Shown here piece after piece: positions 1 to 7,743 of a stretch of DNA of 64,000 nucleotides. The DNA is from Chloroflexota bacterium (GTDB lineage: Bacteria; Chloroflexota; Anaerolineae; UBA4142; SHND01), in NCBI GenBank assembly GCA_004295045.1, contig SHND01000024.1, forward strand, positions 124,001 to 188,000, read 5' to 3'. Below the pieces are notes generated by a model. The model saw nothing but the letters and a program-made list of their open reading frames with translations, ran no database searches and was not told where the DNA came from. A program made the translations under genes and the position numbers. Position 1 is the stretch's first letter. Each line of letters starts with the position of its first letter.

Positions 1-1
1 T

Positions 2-232
2 TTGACCTTGCCTATGAAAGAATTTGAACTCTTGTTCAAGTTGGCGAGCTATCCCGAACAAACACTGACGCGCGAAGTTTTGATTCAAGATATTTGGGGT
101 TACGATTTTGAAGGCAACGAACGCACGCTCGACGTACACATCAATCGCTTGCGCGAACGTTTTCCCGAAGCCAAACATTCTTTCCGCATCAGAACGATTC
201 GCGGCTTGGGCTATCGCATGGAGGTCGCGTGA
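2..232 (+). CDS. Response regulator, OmpR/PhoB-type winged-helix C-terminal part (5' truncated by window edge)
   Basis: Only the last 76 codons are present; the receiver domain with the phospho-acceptor Asp lies before the window. The visible part is a complete trans_reg_C winged helix: FELLFKLASYPEQTLTRE, then IWGYDFEGNERTLDVHINRL (recognition helix) and the closing wing RTIRGLGYRM. It is a DNA-binding output domain that would act as a dimer on tandem direct repeats when phosphorylated. Its stop codon overlaps the GTG start of the histidine kinase by 4 bp, so the two are a translationally coupled two-component pair. The true start cannot be seen. Confidence 0.93.
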   Translation: MTLPMKEFELLFKLASYPEQTLTREVLIQDIWGYDFEGNERTLDVHINRLRERFPEAKHSFRIRTIRGLGYRMEVA

Positions 233-1305
233 TTTTTCTCAAGCGGCTGGGCGCCGCTTTCATCGGCTTTGTCGCCATTGTCACATTTTTGAGCATTGTT
301 TTTACGGCAGCGTATTATGCCACGACGTGGCTTTTTGCGCAGCTCTATTACACACCTTCGCCACTTATCCAGCAGCTTTTGACCTCTATCTTTGGTCTGC
401 TCATCGTACTCATCACAGTCGGCACGATTGGATTCATCAATCACGGTAGGATGGAGGTGTGGCAGGACGGACTCTTTGGGTCCATCGTGGATGCGCTCGG
501 ACGCATCGCGCAGGGCGACTATAGCGTGCGCTTGGACAATCCAAAAATGAATGGCAGTGGCGGCAAACCCGTGGGCATGTTGGTACAAAGTGTGAATACG
601 CTGGCGCAAGAATTGAACGCGATGGAGACGATGCGCCAAGAATTTATTTCGAATGTTTCGCACGAAATTCAATCGCCGCTCACCTCGATTCGCGGTTTCG
701 CCCACGCGCTGCATGACGACAATTTGGATGCTGCCGACCGCGCGCACTATTTGAACATTATCGAAACTGAAAGTACGCGCCTTTCCAACTTGACGGAAAA
801 TCTGCTCGCGCTCGCATCGCTCGATTCCGAAAGCTACACGCTCGATCCCAAACCGTATCGTCTCGATGTGCAGCTTCGCGACATCGTGCTGGCGTGCGAA
901 CCGCAGTGGCAAGCCAAACAAATCGAAATGAATTTGGCAAGCGAACCCGTCACGCTTGCGGGCGATCAAGATTTGTTGAATCAAGTGTGGCTCAATTTGA
1001 TTCACAACAGCATCAAGTTCACACCGGCGCGCGGCAAAATTTGTATGGCGCTGCACACGCGCGACAACGCTATCGAATTTTGCATTACCGACACCGGCAG
1101 CGGTATTGCGCCGGCGGACCAAGCGCGCATTTTTGAACGATTTTACAAAGCCGATGCTTCGCGCGAACGCGCGCGCGGCGGCAGCGGTTTGGGTTTGGCG
1201 ATTGCGAAAAAAATTGTCGAAATGCACCACGGCACCATCGCGGTGCAAAGCGCCTTGGGCGCGGGCAGCACGTTCACCGTGTCCTTGCCCAATCAACCGA
1301 ATTGA
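229..1305 (+). CDS. Sensor histidine kinase with two TM helices and a very short outside loop (HAMP-HisKA-HATPase)
   Basis: 358 aa, GTG start overlapping the regulator stop. Two membrane segments (about residues 8-30 and 45-72) enclose an extracytoplasmic loop of only about 14 residues, so there is no room for a sensor domain. A HAMP-like linker follows (about 75-125). The H-box SNVSHEIQSPLTS puts the phospho-His near residue 145. Later come the N-box NLIHNSIKF, the G1 box DTGSGIAP, the F box IFERFYKAD and the G2 box GGSGLGLAI. Small-loop kinases of this type usually sense membrane stress or work with a transporter. The ABC exporter just downstream is the obvious candidate partner, which is inference. 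Confidence 0.95.
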   Translation: MIFLKRLGAAFIGFVAIVTFLSIVFTAAYYATTWLFAQLYYTPSPLIQQLLTSIFGLLIVLITVGTIGFINHGRMEVWQDGLFGSIVDALGRIAQGDYSVRLDNPKMNGSGGKPVGMLVQSVNTLAQELNAMETMRQEFISNVSHEIQSPLTSIRGFAHALHDDNLDAADRAHYLNIIETESTRLSNLTENLLALASLDSESYTLDPKPYRLDVQLRDIVLACEPQWQAKQIEMNLASEPVTLAGDQDLLNQVWLNLIHNSIKFTPARGKICMALHTRDNAIEFCITDTGSGIAPADQARIFERFYKADASRERARGGSGLGLAIAKKIVEMHHGTIAVQSALGAGSTFTVSLPNQPN

Positions 1306-1365
1306 AATTCGTTGCGGATAGACTTTTGCGGGCATGACAGAAATTTTCAAGCAATAACGCAAGCC

Positions 1366-1400
1366 GATGCGTCGAAAAAATATTCGACGCATCATTTTTT
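1366..1400 (+). terminator. Rho-independent terminator after the histidine kinase
   Basis: An 11-bp perfect stem (GATGCGTCGAA / TTCGACGCATC) with a short A-rich loop is followed by A and six T. It separates the two-component operon from the ABC exporter. Confidence 0.85.
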
Positions 1401-1451
1401 GTATTCGAAATTTAAATCGAGTTTATATGCGCGCGGTATGCTGACAACGTA

Positions 1452-1479
1452 TTACGACAATGGCACGATAAACTATACT
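1452..1479 (+). promoter_or_regulatory. Possible sigma70 promoter for the ABC exporter
   Basis: TTACGA and TATACT are separated by 16 bp; the -10 is good and the -35 weak. It sits after the terminator and 14 bp before the ATG, with GAGGA as ribosome binding site, so the exporter may be transcribed independently of the kinase. Confidence 0.4.
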
Positions 1480-1492
1480 CACGAGGAACAAA

Positions 1493-3391
1493 ATGATGGA
1501 ACATGAAAATCGCAGCGCACCACGCGCGCGAAATCAACAAGATGAAAAAGTTACATTCAATGCAATCAACTGGCGGCGACTGTTATCATTTTTACGCCCC
1601 TACTGGAAGCAAATGACCGTCGCCATCATCGCACTAGTGGCATCCACGGGCTTGGGCTTGGTCTTTCCACTCTTTATCATGCAATTACTCACCGTTGCAA
1701 CCCAAGCGACAAACTATGCGCCGTTGAATACATTGACCGCCGCGCTCATCGGCATCTTTTTACTCCAAGCCCTGTTCACCTTTACGCAAGATTATTTCAT
1801 CTCGTCTGTGGGTGAGCATGTGGTGTACGATTTACGGACATTGCTGTTTGAGCATTTACAATTTCTCTCGCTCGATTTTTACGCGAATCGCCGCGTCGGT
1901 GAAATTGTTTCGCGCTTGTCGAGTGATGTAACCCAAATGCGGACAATGCTGACCACCAACATCACGTCACTGCTGAGCCAGATTTTGACGCTTGTCGGCG
2001 CGCTCGTGATTGTGGTCTCGCTCAATGCGAGTTTGACGCTCTTTATTCTCGCGCTGATTCCGGTGCTGCTCGGCGTCGCGTTCATCGTTGGTCGTCGGAT
2101 CGAAAAAATGAGCACACACGTCCAGGATGAACTCGCCGATTCGACAACTGTAGCAGAAGAAGGACTGCAAGGCATTCGGACAGTCAAAAGTTTTGGACGT
2201 GAAACGTATGAGGCAAAACGCTATAACAACGCAATGCACAAATCTTTACGCGCGGCGCTGCGCTTGTCCGTTCTCAATTCGGGGTTTATGGCAGTGATGC
2301 TGTTTTTAGGATTCAGCGCCATCGCCGCGATTTTGTGGTACGGCGGACGCCAGGTCATTGACGGGCAAATGACGCTCGCCATGATTTCGGGTTTTCTGAT
2401 TTACGGTATCGTGATTGCGACAAGTCTCGGCGGACTCGGTGGGCTGTATGCGCAATTTCGCGCCGCCATCGGCGGAGTAAAGCGCGTATTTGAAATTCTC
2501 GACATCGAACCAACCGTTCAAGACACGCCGAACGCGCAAACGATGGCGATTTCAGAGGGGCGCATTACATTTTCGAACGTGGACTTTAGCTACGAAAAAA
2601 ATATCGCCGTCCTGCAAGACGTTTCGCTCGAAATCGAACCGGGCGAAATTCTGGCACTCGTCGGTCCAAGCGGCGCGGGCAAAAGCACACTCTTTAATTT
2701 GATTCCGCGTTTTTACGACCCGGCCCGCGGCACCGTCGCAGTGGATGGGCATCCTTTGCCGTCGGTGACACAGGCGAGTTTGCGCGAACAAATGGCAATT
2801 GTGCCGCAGGAAACTCTTTTGTTCGGCGGAACGATCCGCGAAAATATCTTGTATGGAAAATTGGACGCGACGGAAGCAGAAATGATCGCCGCCGCGCGCG
2901 ACGCGAACGCGCACGAATTTATCATGCAGTTTCCCGATGGCTATAACACTGTCGTCGGTGAACGCGGCACAAAATTGAGCGGCGGACAAAGACAACGCAT
3001 TGCGATTGCGCGCGCGATTTTAAAGAACCCGCGCATCTTGCTGCTCGACGAGGCGACCAGTTCGCTCGACAATGAATCGGAAGAATTGGTGCAGCAAGCA
3101 TTGAATCGGCTCATGCGCGGGCGCACCACTATCATCATCGCGCATCGTCTCAGCACCATTAAAAACGCGCATCGCATTGCAGTATTGGAACAAGGCAAAA
3201 TTATCGAACTCGGCACGCACGCGGAATTAATGGAACGCGAAGGGTTGTACGCGCGTTTGTACACGATGCAATTCCGCGAACCCGACCTCTTGCGCCTCCA
3301 ATCGCCAATCCCGCGCGAACCCGAAATCGAAATTGAACGCGCTCCCGAAAAACGCGGTGGGGTGATGAATCTGCTGCGCGGCGCGACATAG
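1493..3391 (+). CDS. ABC exporter half-transporter (permease fused to ATPase, MsbA/LmrA class)
   Basis: 632 aa. The N-terminal 330 residues form a six-helix exporter domain (helices near 43-65, 82-100, 157-178, 182-200, 265-285 and 295-320) with the coupling-helix text EEGLQGIRTVKSFGRE. The C-terminal ATPase has Walker A GPSGAGKST (about 391-399), a Q-loop, the signature LSGGQRQRIAIA, Walker B ILLLDEATSSLD and a switch His in IIAHRLST. It would act as a homodimer. Such half-transporters export lipids, drugs or peptides; the substrate is not readable here. An in-frame ATG lies directly after the first, so either may initiate. Confidence 0.95.
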   Translation: MMEHENRSAPRARNQQDEKVTFNAINWRRLLSFLRPYWKQMTVAIIALVASTGLGLVFPLFIMQLLTVATQATNYAPLNTLTAALIGIFLLQALFTFTQDYFISSVGEHVVYDLRTLLFEHLQFLSLDFYANRRVGEIVSRLSSDVTQMRTMLTTNITSLLSQILTLVGALVIVVSLNASLTLFILALIPVLLGVAFIVGRRIEKMSTHVQDELADSTTVAEEGLQGIRTVKSFGRETYEAKRYNNAMHKSLRAALRLSVLNSGFMAVMLFLGFSAIAAILWYGGRQVIDGQMTLAMISGFLIYGIVIATSLGGLGGLYAQFRAAIGGVKRVFEILDIEPTVQDTPNAQTMAISEGRITFSNVDFSYEKNIAVLQDVSLEIEPGEILALVGPSGAGKSTLFNLIPRFYDPARGTVAVDGHPLPSVTQASLREQMAIVPQETLLFGGTIRENILYGKLDATEAEMIAAARDANAHEFIMQFPDGYNTVVGERGTKLSGGQRQRIAIARAILKNPRILLLDEATSSLDNESEELVQQALNRLMRGRTTIIIAHRLSTIKNAHRIAVLEQGKIIELGTHAELMEREGLYARLYTMQFREPDLLRLQSPIPREPEIEIERAPEKRGGVMNLLRGAT

Positions 3392-3413
3392 ACATTGACG
3401 CGAGTACACAACG

Positions 3414-3454
3414 AAAAATGCGCGCGCTATGATTTGAAAGCGCGCGCATTTTTT
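3414..3454. terminator. Bidirectional terminator between convergent genes
   Basis: A 14-bp perfect stem (AAAATGCGCGCGCT / AGCGCGCGCATTTT) has A-tracts before and T-tracts after, so it can end both the ABC exporter mRNA (+) and the long acetyltransferase run (-), whose last stop codon abuts it. Confidence 0.85.
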
Positions 3455-4392
3455 CATTTCATTTCCTTTTCATACCTCACAAAATGAACTTTTACCTTCA
3501 TCCCCGCCCGTTCGTACAAACGCGTCGCGCCCGTTAAACTCTCCGCGTCCACGCCCAGCCCAACCTTTTTGATTTCGCGCGCGTAACATTCGCCGAAAAT
3601 GCGATACAGCATTGCCAGCCCAATCCCGTGTTTGCGCCACGGACGTCGCACGCCGAGCGTGCCAATCCAACCGCCCGCGAACGAATGAAACACCATCGCC
3701 GCCGCGACTACCTCATCACCTTGCGTCACAACCGCTGACAATTCACACGACCATTCGGGATGCTCAAAAAAACTTGACGCCCATTCCTCGTATTCCCTAT
3801 CGCTGTGTCCGCGATGGTCACGAAACGCTTCTTGCAAACACGCCCACACCGCGCGTTCATCGCGTCCGCGTTCAAACGAACGCATCACAAAACCATTGGC
3901 GAGAGTCGGGGGATTCGGTTTTTCATCCAACACAATTTCCATCACGTAATCGTGACGCGCGATGTGATAGCCGCGCTGCTCAAAGCGTTCCGTCCAAGAA
4001 TGTTGCGCGCTGTTGACAATCCACTGAATAATTTTTGTTTCCAGTTGCGCGCGCGTGTGCGCCTCCACCTGCGCGATGTGAAAATCGTCAAGCCCGTGTT
4101 CGCGAAAATTTGGATGTACACACGTTGTCGGCTCCACGCGCGCGCGTTCGCCCGCGTCCCAAACGAACCCATACGCCGCGAGCGTTCCATCATTCGCAAA
4201 AATCAACCACGCGTCGCGTTCCAGCACAAAACCGTCGCGCCGCCAATCGGCGCGCACATCTTCCAGCGAAAAATCGGGTTCGCCATAATCAAACGTATCG
4301 CACACGCCGATGAAATCGGTGACGCGCTGCGCGTCGTCGGGCGTCAGCGCGCGCAAGGTAAATCCTTGGGGCAGATTATTTTCCATTTTCAC
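3454..4392 (-). CDS. GNAT family N-acetyltransferase, double domain
   Basis: 312 aa, about twice the size of one GNAT domain. The N-terminal half begins FTLRALTPDDAQRVTDFI. The C-terminal half carries the acetyl-CoA loop RRPWRKHGIGLAM and the closing text AESLTGATRLYERAGM, which resembles the end of mycothiol synthase-type enzymes. It is a clear paralogue of the gene next to it (4389-5327): same length, and the same AESLTGATRLYERAGM end. The start overlaps that gene's stop by 4 bp (ATGA), so they are coupled. The acceptor substrate is unknown; small amine or antibiotic acetylation is one possibility. It is the last gene of the long minus-strand run. Confidence 0.9.
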   Translation of the reverse strand: MKMENNLPQGFTLRALTPDDAQRVTDFIGVCDTFDYGEPDFSLEDVRADWRRDGFVLERDAWLIFANDGTLAAYGFVWDAGERARVEPTTCVHPNFREHGLDDFHIAQVEAHTRAQLETKIIQWIVNSAQHSWTERFEQRGYHIARHDYVMEIVLDEKPNPPTLANGFVMRSFERGRDERAVWACLQEAFRDHRGHSDREYEEWASSFFEHPEWSCELSAVVTQGDEVVAAAMVFHSFAGGWIGTLGVRRPWRKHGIGLAMLYRIFGECYAREIKKVGLGVDAESLTGATRLYERAGMKVKVHFVRYEKEMK

Positions 4393-5327
4393 TCCAACGT
4401 TTTGCGAAATTCCGTAAACTGGTTTTTTACTCGCATCCCTGCGCGTTCATACAAGCGCGTCGCGCCCGTCAAACTTTCTGCGTCCACTTCCAAACCTGCA
4501 TCAGCTACGCCGCGTTTATACAATTCTCCAAAAACGCTGTGTAACAAAGCGAGTGCGATGCCGCGATTGCGCCACGGACGGCGCACCGCGACTTGCTGTA
4601 CCCAGCCGCCTAATTCATCATTGAGCGTAATTGCTGCGCCCACGATCTCAACGTCGTCGAATGCGAGAAACGAAAGTTCAGCCGCAAATGCTTTGTGTTC
4701 CAGCACAAATGATGCCCATTCGTCATACGGGACATCTTGATGCTGCCACAAATCGCGGAACGCTTCTTGAATGCACATCCACGCGTCATGCTCATCGCGC
4801 CCGCGCTCAAACGCGCGCACGACAATTCCATCGGGAATTATTGGCGCGGGAGGTTGTTCATTCAAATCTATGTGCATGATCCACGCTTGACGCACTGCAT
4901 CATAACCCCAACGTTTCATGCGTGCCACTCGCAGCGGTGCGTTGGCGTTGATAACATGGCGAATCACAATGGGAGCATCGGCAACGCGTTCGCGCGCCCA
5001 CGCTTCCGCGCGTTCGAACATCCATTCTTCAACGCCCCGATTTTTGTGCGCGGGATGCACACACGAATTGTTGTTCAAGCGCACAAGTCCACCCGCATAG
5101 TGCATATCGGCATAACCGACGAGAGTGCCATCGTCCGCAAAAATCACCCACGCATCTTGCGCTAAATCGAAATTCTTGCGCCGCCACATCGTGAGCAAAT
5201 CTTCCCGCCCGTATTCAGGACGTCCGAACTCTTCAATGTCGCACGCGATAATTAAATCCGTCACCGCTTGCGCGTCGTCGAGCGTCGCTGCACGTACAGC
5301 ATAATCTTGAGGTAATTCGTTTTTCAT
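4389..5327 (-). CDS. GNAT family N-acetyltransferase, double domain (paralogue of 3454-4392)
   Basis: 312 aa with two tandem GNAT folds. The N-half starts YAVRAATLDDAQAVTDLI. The C-half has the acetyl-CoA signature RRPWRNRGIALALLH and then DAESLTGATRLYERAGM. It is colinear along its whole length with the downstream gene, so the pair arose by tandem duplication; the divergence between them suggests an old event or different substrates. It is translationally coupled to the downstream copy. A palindromic element separates it from the nucleotidyltransferase gene upstream. The substrate cannot be told from the sequence. Confidence 0.9.
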   Translation of the reverse strand: MKNELPQDYAVRAATLDDAQAVTDLIIACDIEEFGRPEYGREDLLTMWRRKNFDLAQDAWVIFADDGTLVGYADMHYAGGLVRLNNNSCVHPAHKNRGVEEWMFERAEAWARERVADAPIVIRHVINANAPLRVARMKRWGYDAVRQAWIMHIDLNEQPPAPIIPDGIVVRAFERGRDEHDAWMCIQEAFRDLWQHQDVPYDEWASFVLEHKAFAAELSFLAFDDVEIVGAAITLNDELGGWVQQVAVRRPWRNRGIALALLHSVFGELYKRGVADAGLEVDAESLTGATRLYERAGMRVKNQFTEFRKTLE

Positions 5328-5340
5328 TTTCGTATCGGTC

Positions 5341-5406
5341 GGGGCGAAGCATCGACAGTCGCGTTTGTGACTCGACGCGCGGTTGCTAATGTCAATGCTT
5401 CGCCCC
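5341..5406. repeat. Palindromic dispersed repeat, GGGGCGAAGCAT family
   Basis: The ends GGGGCGAAGCAT and ATGCTTCGCCCC are perfect 12-bp inverted repeats around a 42-bp core. The same end motif recurs at 61523-61583 and, shortened, at 24474-24505. It fills the gap between the GNAT pair and the nucleotidyltransferase gene and touches the latter's stop codon. Confidence 0.75.
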
Positions 5407-6254
5407 TACGCGGAAATTCGCGCGCGGCGAAAGCGCACATCGCGTTTAATGTCGGTTAAATCAATCTGCGGGAAATACTGCTCTACCAACGCAAACGTTT
5501 CTTCAATTACACCGTGCATTTCACGCGCGCTTTGTTCTGAACCTTCGCGCAATGCGTACATCATTCGCTCGGCAAGGCGCGGAGGTTTGTATTGCATACC
5601 ATCTGCGACATGTCGCAACCATTTCCCGCGCGGATGCCCCATGTACATTCGATTCAACGCGAGCAAAACCATCATCACTTGCTTTTGCACTTTGGTCATC
5701 AAATCGAACGCCATCAACAAATCGCCGCGCGCAAATGCAAATTCGACAGAATTCCAGCCGCCAAAATCTACATTGTCACGGATAATTTTCTCCGCGAGCG
5801 CGTCGGGATAATTCGAAATTTTCGCACGCCACTGCTGAATCAACTCGTCACCATGCAAAACAATTGAATTTTGCAGCGCGGCGAGGCGCAAATGTTTTTC
5901 TACCGTGTCATCGCACCGTTCGATCACATCCGCGATGTATTGCTCCAACGTCGAAACGAGAAAACTGCTGATTTCAAATTTCAGTCCGTCCACAAAATAC
6001 GCGTCTGACCATTCATCGCCTTCGAGCGGAAAATAATACGCGATTGTTCCATTCACCCCTTCAATCGCGCTTTTTCTGTCATCGTCCGTCGGCGGCTCGT
6101 TCCAAAACAAATCGAGTTCAATATCCGACCATTCGTCCGCCCAGCCGCGTCCTACGGAACCCGCGACGACGAGCGCGCGCAGTTTCGGATTTTTGGCATA
6201 CAACGCGGCGACCTGTTTTCCCTTTGCTAATCGCCATTCCGATTCGTGATTCAT
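5406..6254 (-). CDS. Nucleotidyltransferase-fold protein (aminoglycoside nucleotidyltransferase-like)
   Basis: 282 aa. The N-terminal text VVAGSVGRGWADEWSDIELD matches the GS-x(n)-SDxD active site of the DNA polymerase beta superfamily, which transfers an NMP group to small molecules or proteins. The usual second Asp of DxD is Glu here (DIE), followed by another acid (LDLFW); this may alter metal binding. The rest is helical, as in substrate-binding C-domains. A second family member lies at 55274-56041 with a normal DVD. The function in this acetyltransferase-rich run is unknown; drug modification is only an inference. Confidence 0.75.
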   Translation of the reverse strand: MNHESEWRLAKGKQVAALYAKNPKLRALVVAGSVGRGWADEWSDIELDLFWNEPPTDDDRKSAIEGVNGTIAYYFPLEGDEWSDAYFVDGLKFEISSFLVSTLEQYIADVIERCDDTVEKHLRLAALQNSIVLHGDELIQQWRAKISNYPDALAEKIIRDNVDFGGWNSVEFAFARGDLLMAFDLMTKVQKQVMMVLLALNRMYMGHPRGKWLRHVADGMQYKPPRLAERMMYALREGSEQSAREMHGVIEETFALVEQYFPQIDLTDIKRDVRFRRARISA

Positions 6255-6264
6255 AGTTTTTTGT

Positions 6265-6328
6265 CCGCGAATAACACGAATTACGCGAATGAGATTCTAC
6301 AAATTCGTGTTATTCGTGTTATTCGCGG
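6265..6328. repeat. Inverted repeat with 9-bp direct repeats (TATTCGTGT)
   Basis: The left arm CCGCGAATAACACGAATT is matched by AATTCGTG...TTATTCGCGG on the right; the right side carries one extra TATTCGTGT unit. It fills the gap between the MFS and nucleotidyltransferase genes. It belongs in style with the 7-bp repeat arrays of the window but has a 9-bp period. Confidence 0.7.
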
Positions 6329-6334
6329 ATTTCT

Positions 6335-7567
6335 TTATGGCGCCGGTTCTGCTTGTACGTTCGTGGTTTCACTCACCTCCACTTTGCGCGAATACAAATA
6401 CAACGCGGGCGCGAGAAACAACGCGGCGACAATCATTTCCGCGCGCAGCGAAACGAGAGTGGCAATCGCGCCAAGTATCGGACCGCCGAGCATTTGTCCG
6501 AACGCGTCGGCTTGATTGCGAATCGAAAACACTGTCGCGCGCACCGACGATTCAACATGCTGATTGAACCACATCGTCGCGAGCGGATAATTCATGCCGC
6601 GCACAGGATTCAAAAAAAGCATTGTGATGAGCGCAACGCCAAAATTCCACGCGAGCCCATACACCATCGTTAACGCCATGAGCAGCGCGATCACAATTTG
6701 CAACGCGCGCGCGACGACAATTTGATCATTTGTATTAACGCGGCGCGTCACAAATTCTGTTGCAATAATTCCCAACACGAGCGAGACCGCGCCGATAATG
6801 CCAACCCACACAATCGGTTCAAAATACGGAATATCGAATTGAACCAAATGCGCCACCCACAAGCGGTCAATCCCTTCACTGAACGCGCCAAAGAACGCGG
6901 CGGCGAGCAGCAGTGAAATCAAGATGCGTTTACCGCGCACAAGCGAGACGCCCGCGCGAAAGGTGTGTCCCATTTGTTGAAATGAATTTCTATCTTGGCG
7001 CGGCGTCGGCTTGAATCCCGTTTCAGGCATGATGAACGCGAGGGCGAGCGCTAGAACAAGCATCAACGCGCCGCCTACGACAACAGGGATGTTTAATGCG
7101 ATACTGCCAAGCAGAACGCTGACACCAATTCCCACCAACGCGCCGGCATTGCTAAATTGACTGCCGCGCAAAAATGCTTTGCCTGCTTTTTCTTCTCCCA
7201 CTTCATCCGCCACCCACGCTTCGAGCGCGCCGCTCTGACACGTCGCGCCGATGCCCCAAATCACCTGGGCAAGCAGCACCGCCCAAAATTGGGGAATGGA
7301 ACCTTCAAGCATGAACCCGATTCCCATCAACACGAAACCGATGATGACGGAAAACCGCCGACTGTATACATCCGCGATAATGCCCGTCGGCACTTCGGCA
7401 ATGAACGCGGTGAGTTCCAACACCGTGCCGACCAGCACGAGTTGAAACGGGTTCAAGCCAACCATCTGCACCTGGTACAGAATGTTGGCAGTCGCAATTA
7501 CGGCAAAAAACAACGACGCCGTAAATTCCTGAAACAGAAAAACGGTATAGCCGTCAAGGCGCTTCAT
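6335..7567 (-). CDS. MFS transporter (probable drug/metabolite efflux)
   Basis: 410 aa with about 12 hydrophobic helices. The N-half contains the MFS motif-A-like loop IIADVYSRRFSVIIG between helices 2 and 3; a long charged cytoplasmic loop (KPTPRQDRNSFQQMG) splits the two six-helix bundles. The layout fits small multidrug exporters. No good ribosome binding site lies at normal spacing: GAGGCG is 13 nt before the ATG and can pair with a nearby CGCC. A 23-codon ORF with a strong Shine-Dalgarno precedes it, so the gene may be induced by ribosome stalling (see 7568-7707). Confidence 0.9.
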   Translation of the reverse strand: MKRLDGYTVFLFQEFTASLFFAVIATANILYQVQMVGLNPFQLVLVGTVLELTAFIAEVPTGIIADVYSRRFSVIIGFVLMGIGFMLEGSIPQFWAVLLAQVIWGIGATCQSGALEAWVADEVGEEKAGKAFLRGSQFSNAGALVGIGVSVLLGSIALNIPVVVGGALMLVLALALAFIMPETGFKPTPRQDRNSFQQMGHTFRAGVSLVRGKRILISLLLAAAFFGAFSEGIDRLWVAHLVQFDIPYFEPIVWVGIIGAVSLVLGIIATEFVTRRVNTNDQIVVARALQIVIALLMALTMVYGLAWNFGVALITMLFLNPVRGMNYPLATMWFNQHVESSVRATVFSIRNQADAFGQMLGGPILGAIATLVSLRAEMIVAALFLAPALYLYSRKVEVSETTNVQAEPAP

Positions 7568-7707
7568 ATTTTTATGCGCGCCTCAGCAAACGGCGATACG
7601 TGGTTTTATGAAAAACAACCTATCGCATTCGATTGTTGAGACGCGAAATTGATTTGATGTTTTGAGTTGCGATAGTTGTGAGTGTTAACATGAGAGTGCC
7701 TCCTGAA
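7568..7707 (-). promoter_or_regulatory. Candidate translation attenuator of the MFS gene
   Basis: Three segments can pair in exclusive ways on the minus strand. Segment 1 is ACAACTATCGC (7669-7679, codons 5-8 of the leader ORF). Segment 2 is GCGATAGGTTGT (7615-7626, at the leader stop). Segment 3 is AAAACCACGTATCGC (7593-7607). Segments 1 and 2 pair over 11 bp with one bulge; 2 and 3 pair over about 13 bp of a 15-bp hairpin. The end of segment 3 (CGCC, 7592-7595) can pair with GGCG inside the MFS Shine-Dalgarno (7579-7584). A ribosome paused on segment 1 would favour 2:3 pairing and free that site. Confidence 0.6.
7620..7691 (-). CDS. Short leader ORF (23 aa) upstream of the MFS gene
   Basis: The start codon at 7691 follows AGGAGG with good spacing (CACTCTC), a better ribosome binding site than the exporter itself has. 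The peptide begins MLTLTTIATQNIKS and ends in RLNNRMR with a TAG stop. Codons 5-8 form one arm of a pairing with the sequence at the stop codon. Size, strong Shine-Dalgarno and position fit the leader peptides of drug-inducible resistance genes. Translation is not proven; it could be a chance ORF. Confidence 0.6.
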   Translation of the reverse strand: MLTLTTIATQNIKSISRLNNRMR

Positions 7708-7743
7708 AGAATTTTTTAGTGTACGGAAATTCTTGAATTTTCC

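Noticed and set aside
211..1395. 394-codon open frame on the minus strand opposite the histidine kinase
   Set aside because: It lies antisense to a gene with all kinase boxes; it is an effect of the GC-rich codon pattern and has Arg/His-rich nonsense composition.
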